Positions 58,601 through 64,000 of a stretch of DNA of 64,000 nt are shown piece by piece; position 1 is the first letter of the stretch; each line of letters begins with the position of its first letter. The position numbers and the translations under genes are program-made. The notes below the pieces were generated by a model. That model worked only from the letters and a program-made list of their open reading frames with translations, searched no databases and was not told the origin of the DNA. Source of the DNA: Malus domestica (lineage: Eukaryota > Streptophyta > Magnoliopsida > Rosales > Rosaceae); contig NC_091669.1 in the NCBI RefSeq assembly GCF_042453785.1, positions 9,870,501-9,934,500 on the forward strand, read 5' to 3'.

Positions 58601-58979
58601 AATCGACGCTCTCGTTGTCGTCATCATAGTCGTTTTCGTCGTCGCTGCTTAGACACGGAGCCACCAAGCTGTGAGGAGCGAGCAGGCCGGAGTGGAACTT
58701 GAGCGGAGGCAGAGCGGGACCACCGCCACCGCTGTTGGTGCCGAAGCGCAGAGGCGATATTGGGTATGCGTCGGAAGTGAGTTTCTCTGCGAGAGGCGAC
58801 CGGATCGCTTGTGGGGTTTGTTGCTGTTGTTCTTGCACTTCCATTTCTGATCCCTGCAGGTATTCAACTGAAAAATGAAAATTGAATTCTCAAAAATTTT
58901 GAAAATTTATGAACTTTCGGGATTTTGGTACCTGTTTGATCCATTTGATTGCACTCTCGTCGAGGCCTTCGGTGAACAT
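49698..58979 (-). CDS. Conserved plant protein with C2-like and MUN-like regions (At4g24610/At5g65440 family)
   Basis: Twenty-one exons on the minus strand, 1167 aa: 58979-58932, 58853-58317, 58209-57935, 57551-57417, 57305-57184, 56863-56699, 56462-56357, 56145-56040, 55938-55828, 55666-55503, 55364-55247, 55062-54838, 54435-54245, 54132-53961, 53809-53714, 53562-53425, 53306-53148, 50592-50383, 50295-50101, 50018-49947, 49856-49698. Phases agree throughout; the end of exon 14 is least sure (donor GTGAAA). The N-terminal third is acidic and disordered (DDENDYDDDNES). The middle has QYAWQTLVAHEACIRLCL and AGAEYVRHVSSLVKTGINSL. A C2-like strand pattern spans about residues 460-535 (VDALLVEVQDTKK ... 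WWPLYHDDQECIGKIQL). The C-terminal half is helical and ends near LQEKDLEPPRSVIEARS. The family is conserved but uncharacterised to my knowledge; a membrane-trafficking role is only a guess. Confidence 0.88.
50682..50701 (+). repeat. Interstitial telomere-type repeat
   Basis: TTAGGG followed by two TTTAGGG units is flanked by the direct repeat AGGGATGCC at 50672-50680 and 50698-50706. It lies in the intron 50593-53147 of the minus-strand gene. Confidence 0.7.
51122..53020 (-). mobile_element. Decayed Ty1/Copia element in intron 17
   Basis: Two LTR-like copies beginning TGTTAGA lie at 51122 and 52581; they share TTTTTGATGTATC or CTTTGATGTATC, ACTTAGCAATA and CATGGCTTCTTTG. Just inside the right copy, the minus strand reads ATTGGTATCAAGAGCTTGG, the Met-tRNA-type primer site of Copia elements. 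The minus strand then encodes gag remnants (KPFDGKHDFTDCQGMMKKLL). Most of pol is missing and the left LTR is shortened. The outer right boundary is approximate. Confidence 0.75.
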
Positions 58980-58996
58980 TGTGCTGGGTTATGGGT

Positions 58997-58997
<1 letters not shown>

Positions 58998-59037
<40 letters not shown>
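58998..59037. repeat. (AG)20 microsatellite
   Basis: Twenty AG dinucleotides lie 19 bp upstream of the minus-strand start codon at 58979, so the 5' leader of that gene carries (CT)n. Such CT-rich leaders are common in plants. Confidence 0.9.
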
Positions 59038-59039
<2 letters not shown>

Positions 59040-59783
59040 GAGGGGAGCAGAGAGAGGATGGAAGAAGAAAGAGAAGAGAAGAGGGAGATAGGGAGAGCAT
59101 AGGTCGGTGGGTTTCGGCTTGCAACGGCTAGTTAGACTTTTTATTATTTGTTTTTTTTACGCAAAACGGTAAAAGGCACCTTTCTCTTCTTTTTCGAAAA
59201 AATAACAATTTAAGAAGGGGGCTTTTGCATGTCCTATTTTCTAACTCTCCTTTGGTCCCGATCTAACTTATAAGCTTTCGAAACCTGTTGTTGGTGTGAA
59301 AGATAGATTTGTGGTCAAAAGAAAACTGAAATGTCTTTGTGAATCTTTCCGATCTTTGAAAAAGATGGATAACTGTGATTTCCCACTAGTTATCCTTTTT
59401 TTTTTTTAAATACTAATAAGCTTATGTAAACAAAATATAGAAAAGAGAAATAAACTAGTATAACTAACATACCTCATATATACCATGAAATTGAGTTCTT
59501 TAATAGTGTTGATAAATTATATCTCATGCAGGTTCGTACTTAAGCATAATCAAGTTGCCTAAAATAGCCTTTTTTACAAAAGAAATCAGCTAATGGCTTC
59601 GTCACAGCAGTCTCTTTTCAGGGCTGAGAAGACTCATAGAGGTATTTCAGCCTTCCTTTGGCCACCATTGTGTGATTCATTAGCGCCAGGAATCGAACCT
59701 AAGATAAGTATGACTTGAATAAAAATAAAAAAAATCGTAAGATTTTGTTTAAATTAAATTATTCGGTTGGTCTCCTAAGGTCT

Positions 59784-59923
59784 CGGGTTCCTTCGCCCAT
59801 GAGCGGTAGGTCTCGGGTTCGAGACTTGGGAGCAGCCTCTCCATAAATGGGGGTAAGGCTAGCCGACATTCACCTCTCCCAGACCCTGCGTAAAGCGGGA
59901 GCCTTGTGCACTGGGTACGACCT
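59784..59923 (+). mobile_element. SINE with tRNA-like B box, Au-type 3' end, 140 bp
   Basis: A perfect 17-bp target duplication TTGGTCTCCTAAGGTCT flanks it at 59767-59783 and 59924-59940. It carries a B-box-like GGTTCGAGACT and ends AAAGCGGGAGCCTTGTGCAC, TGGGTACGACC, which I recall as the 3' end of Au-like plant SINEs. The 5' A-box part appears truncated. Confidence 0.88.
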
Positions 59924-60599
59924 TTGGTCTCCTAAGGTCTTCATTTTAAGGACATGTGAGGATCAAATGCATATTAGTCACAAAACTATATTAGTTTAGA
60001 TCCAAAAAACTTAAAATATTTGACAATTTAATAAAGCAAAACATGAGTTTTCTATTGGTTCATGGATTTTGAGTTAGTTTTGGTTTATTAAGTTGTCAAA
60101 TATTTTAAGCCTTTAGACCTAAACTTCCAGAATTTTGTAGTTAATATGCATTTGGTCTTCACGGGTTTTTATCTTGAGGACCTTAAGAGAGTAGAACTGT
60201 AAGACTTGAATTTCAGAGAAAAGGAAATAAGAGTAAAGTACAAATAGTAAGTGTTGTTGTAAGTCACTACATTTATGATTTTAGATGTACCGTTATACAC
60301 AACAACAAAATGACTCCGAATCAAACTATATGGCAACTGGAAGAGCTTTGAACCCTTTGCATGTTTCCACAAGAGATCTTCCAACCGTGTTGCTCACCCT
60401 TTTGGCTAAGTGTTCTTCCTTCATTATCTTGTTCTTTATGTACCGCCATAGTTACTTCCTCTCTAAGAAAGTGGTGTAAAATCTTCTTATGTTTTGGATC
60501 AATGTGCGAAGGGACTTGGACCTTCGAAGGAAAGGTACTACTAGACTAATAGCCAGTGGGTGATGTAAATTATTTTTATAATGAATAAGATCCCTCTCG

Positions 60600-60890
60600 G
60601 GCATAAAGGAAAGACAACAATGGAGTTTCTTCAGCATTCATAGCGGACTTCAGATAATTGTGTCATTACGTTAAAAAGGAAAGATAGTAATAAGTTGCTT
60701 CTGCATTTTCCATAGCGGGCCCTTCCGACAAACTATTAGCTTATTGGTCAAGAGTCCTTCAGATAATTGTGCCGTTACGTAAAAAGAGAGCAATGAATTG
60801 CTCACGCATTTGGCGCAGTCGACGTCTCTGAAAGGCTATTATCTTATTGCTAAGTGTCTCTCAAATAATTGTCTTGTTGTTATTGACCTA
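60600..60890. repeat. Three diverged tandem units, about 100 bp each
   Basis: Units sharing AAAGGAAAGA(C/T)A or AAAGAGAGCAATGAA, then GCATT...AGCGG or GCGCAG, then TCAGATAATTGTG follow one another. The last is the most diverged. Confidence 0.55.
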
Positions 60891-61911
60891 TGAGGGCTCT
60901 CGGCCACATAGATAGCTCAACGTGTCATCAACGCTCAACCTTGAGATGTGAATCGTCCAAGCCGCATTAGGTTATAAAAAAAATATAAAAAAATAAAGTG
61001 CAACATAGCTAAAATAATGGTTGGTTCCTTTTGACATGTATAATAAAGCAGAAGTGATTTTCGCACTCTTTTTCTCATTGTGCACATCCGTGTTTAGTTT
61101 TAACTTCTAGATTGAATCTATCAAAAGAGAATTAACAGACAGAAACAAATAGAGGTGCGCTAAGGATGAAAATAAGTGTGCAGAGAAATTTTTTTGAAGT
61201 GAATGTGAACAAAAAATGAAGTGACTTACTTAAAAATGAAAATAAACTTTTTTTTAACACGTATCAAGATTGTGATTTACCTATAATGATAAAAGAAAAA
61301 CATCTTGTTACATGTAAGAGTAAGGTATTTTCTTCTTAAATATATGTCTACCAAGTACCAACCAACACTAAATGAGCAAAACAAAGGAAGCTGGAAAACT
61401 GGAAAAGCAAGGCATGCCTTTCAAACCAAAGGTCAGATCATATTCATTTAGTAGCACTACAAGTGCAGTCTGGCATTAAATCCTTGGGAGTAGTAACGAA
61501 GGAGAAGGTAAAGACAATTAATTCACATGAAATTAACTGGTGTAATGGAGCAACGGGTGAATATGGTCTTTCTCTTTAACTCACTGTATCCTGAGTTCAA
61601 ACTTTCCCGCTCTTTACAGTATAGCTTAGAATAATATTATCGTTGGCAATAAAATGCAAAAAAAAGAAAAGAAAAGAAAAAAAGGACTGGAGTAATGGCA
61701 TAGCTTTCCACGTTTCCCTTCATGCAGTAGAAATTAAAGACAAACCTGCTGGCCTTGGCCTCTTCTGTGCCTTCCTCATGTAACCTCCAATTCTGTGCTA
61801 GCTAGCTATACATCACCACAGAAGAGCTACCTTTTATACCCGTTGGGTTTTATTGCGTTTCTGCATTTGCTTTTGCTTTGCCTTCTCTCTTCTGAAAAGA
61901 AGAAGGGAAAA

Positions 61912-64000
61912 ATGGTTGGTTTTGGCTGTGGTGGTGATGATGAACAGGATTTTCAAGGATCTTCACCGACTCCTACCGTCACGCATAGCAGTGATAGCGT
62001 TGTTGTGGAGGGTGAGGAGGCGGCAGCAGTGGCGGAGGAGGAGGAGGAGGTTGATCGTGAAACGTGTGATCTTCAGCTGCCTCAAGACCGAGTTCTGGCT
62101 GCAAAGCTCAGACCCCGCCTTCGATGGACTCCTGAGCTTCATGCCTGCTTTGTTGATGCTGTCAATCAGCTTGGAGGCCTTCATAGTGAGTACCCTTCTC
62201 CTTCTTCCTTGGCTTTGAGATTTTTCGCATGTTTTCGGATTTCGGTTATCTGATTTTATCACGCGTTTCATCTTGCAGAGGCAACTCCGAAGAAAATCCA
62301 GGAGGCAATGGGTGTCCAGGGGATAACTCTTTTCCACTTGAAGAGCCACCTCCAGGTCTGTTTCATCAATGCATGATTCATTGATGGTTGAGGAAAAATT
62401 CTCGAAAAATATTCACATACAAAACCGGTTACAAACTCTTAATAAAAAAAATAGAATTAGATGAGCATTAAACTAAGACATATGTAAGCAAATGTAGCAG
62501 AAAGCAATCATGCCTATGCACCCTAGTGCAAGTTCAATCCCTCCAGATCCCCTTCCCCTACCAACTAACAATTTGACCAACAAATGCTATCATTTGTGCA
62601 GAAAAAAAAAACACAATATGACATGTAAATTGACAAAGAAAACCCACAAATTTCTCCCAAATATGGGCCTCAAATTTATAGTGTTTTAGTGGCAGATTAG
62701 ATTGAAAAGTTTTCACTAGTTTATTAAAAAAAAATAATACATTAAGGTACTGAATTAGGAAGGCCTCATTGCACTTTCGCCCTTGGCCTCATTGCATTTT
62801 CGCCCTTGGCCTCATTGCATGTTCGTCTTACGCTTCAGTTTGCACTGAAACAGTTTTGTTAGTGTTCCTCGTATGTAAAAGTTTGTAACCAGTTTTGTTT
62901 GCGTATATTTACCGAAGTTCTATTGTTAAGTGCTAATAGTACCATATAACTTTTCAAATTTCACTCAAAGTTATTGACGTGGTAATCATTTTTGCAGAAA
63001 TACAGACTTGGAAGGCACGGGGTGAAGGAATGGAGGGAGGGGACTCAAACCTGTATGTTCTTTTGCAAAAACTTGCTGCAGTAAAAAATATACCAGTAAC
63101 AACGTCCTTTACTAAACAGTTGATATAGTCATGAAATTAACTTGCGAGTTGTGAAAGAAGTTTCATGTTTGAGTTGCTACATTTAGATTTTCACTGCCAC
63201 TAAATAAAAGAGAACTCAGTTTCACAGGACTCGGAAGAAGGCCGAAGCACCGGCAGTACTTCCTCTCCCTCGCCCAAGCTATCCAGGAAAAAGTATGATT
63301 TGCACTGCTCCTCAATCTTCTATATGAATGTACTTGTTAACTTATTCCAAAAGGTAGTTGTTTTCGCACTCTCAATTTTAGCTTATGCATTTCTGTCGCT
63401 TGATTCTCCTTTGATTATCCAATCCGAAAGGTGGAAACAAGAGGATGAGTGCGGAAATAGAAAATGAGAGTGCGGAAAATCATTACCCTCTTCAGAAATT
63501 ACCATTACAAAGGTTGCGTTTTCAAGTGCATTATCTTGTAAATGCTGTGATGTTTTATGTTTTGGGTTGTGGCTCCATGCATAGGCACTCTTATAAACTA
63601 GTGAAGGAAGCTCTAGATGAAGAAAGAGATAGTATGCAAGTTGAGGCAAGTTTTCGAGTTCGGAAACTAATTTGGGAACTTCAGTTGATAAATGTAAACC
63701 TACTTCTCTATTCATGATACACAACTTTGCAGGTTGGGAGGCGATTGCATATCCGTCAGGATGCTGAGCGGAGATTCATGAATTTCGCGATGGAGAATGC
63801 ATGTAAGAAGCTTGCTGATCAGTTTATTGGTGCTGCGGCAGCCGCAGCCATACTTAACGGCATTGCAGGTGTAGGAACTTTGGAACTATACCCTGCATAT
63901 CAGATGACAGAGGGAACGGGTATGCAGCCTAGTCTTGAAGGCCACCCGACCTCTCACGGGCATTCGGAGAATTCATCTGTCGAAGACTTCCATACTCGTG
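61912..64000 (+). CDS. GARP/MYB-CC family transcription factor, 5' part (runs off the window)
   Basis: Exons: 61912-62185, 62279-62355, 62998-63052, 63220-about 63293, 63444-63512, 63585-63639, 63733 to the window edge. An acidic N-terminus (EEEEEVDRETCDLQ) precedes the GARP Myb domain: LRPRLRWTPELHACFVDAVN, then KKIQEAMGVQGITLFHLKSH and LQKYRLGRHG. A Ser-rich linker (QDSEEGRSTGSTSSPS) and a helical segment resembling the MYB-CC coiled coil follow (VGRRLHIRQDAERRFMNFAM, ACKKLADQFIG). Members include PHR1-like and APL factors that bind DNA as dimers; subgroup and target are not resolved. Exon boundaries 3/4 and 4/5 were chosen to keep the frame open and are the least certain. An in-frame ATG at 61795 would add 39 hydrophobic residues, more likely leader. 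Confidence 0.88.

Larger units (their letters stand above)
59038..61911. other. Intergenic between the divergent genes
   Basis: No gene is recognised. It contains a SINE (59784-59923), an inverted pair with GACCAAATGCATATTA-type sequence (about 59960 and 60150) and three diverged tandem units at 60600-60890 sharing TCAGATAATTGTG(T/C)C and TTACGT. The last 130 bp are the promoter and leader of the GARP gene. Confidence 0.6.

Noticed and set aside
58332..58652. Plus-strand frame of 106 codons
   Set aside because: It is opposite to exon 2 of the 21-exon minus-strand gene, whose frame is confirmed by splicing phase.

Overview
The window is plant nuclear DNA. Genes have many AT-rich GT-AG introns, intergenic DNA is AT-rich, and transposons are densely nested. 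Encoded proteins are plant-specific (plastid ADP-glucose pyrophosphorylase, S-protein homologues, FPA, a GARP/MYB-CC factor, a CAX exchanger). The similarity of the HSL2-like, S-protein and FPA-like readings and the repeat families suggest a rosid, probably Rosaceae (apple/pear tribe). The species assignment is inference.

Layout. (1) About 95-14065 is a decayed PIF/Harbinger transposon. Its transposase, on the minus strand, is cut in two by a 10.7 kb LTR retrotransposon (1263-11949, target duplication GTCAT on both sides). A Mutator-type MITE (13200-13984, 9-bp target duplication) has also landed in its right end. The LTR element carries gag but no recognisable protease, reverse transcriptase or integrase. 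In place of pol it holds a 13-copy tandem array, a frame-shifted fragment of an HSL2-like LRR receptor whose main part is still open for 450 codons, a bromodomain-gene fragment, an antisense coiled-coil ORF and further repeats. (2) 14105-19075 holds a decayed Copia gag-pol, an ankyrin/PGG pseudogene and a Pack-MULE-like element carrying an EF-hand fragment. (3) 20154-23184 is a complete plastid ADP-glucose pyrophosphorylase small-subunit gene (9 exons, 516 aa). It converges with (4) 24499-27954, a minus-strand PHD-finger gene with two telobox Myb/SANT domains made by an intragenic tandem duplication. A second Pack-MULE-like element, with an RPL8 fragment, sits 0.3 kb upstream of that gene. (5) 30748-32587 holds two tandem secreted S-protein homologues. 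(6) 34833-38199 is a CAX2/5-type vacuolar cation/H+ antiporter, with a SINE and a 42-bp retroposed tail upstream. (7) 41519-48883 is an FPA-like RRM/SPOC protein. (8) 49698-58979 (minus) is a 21-exon, 1167-aa conserved plant protein with a C2-like region, with a Copia remnant in its largest intron. (9) 61912 to the window end is the 5' part of a GARP/MYB-CC transcription factor.

The host genes are not functionally linked as a cluster; their products act in starch synthesis, chromatin or telomere binding, secreted signalling, vacuolar ion transport, RNA 3'-end processing and phosphate/GARP-type transcription. The most unusual biology is gene capture: three separate mobile elements within 29 kb carry pieces of at least four host genes (LRR receptor, bromodomain protein, EF-hand protein, RPL8). 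All intron-exon models were assembled by hand from splice signals and reading-frame phase. All family assignments are from recalled family signatures, with no database search.
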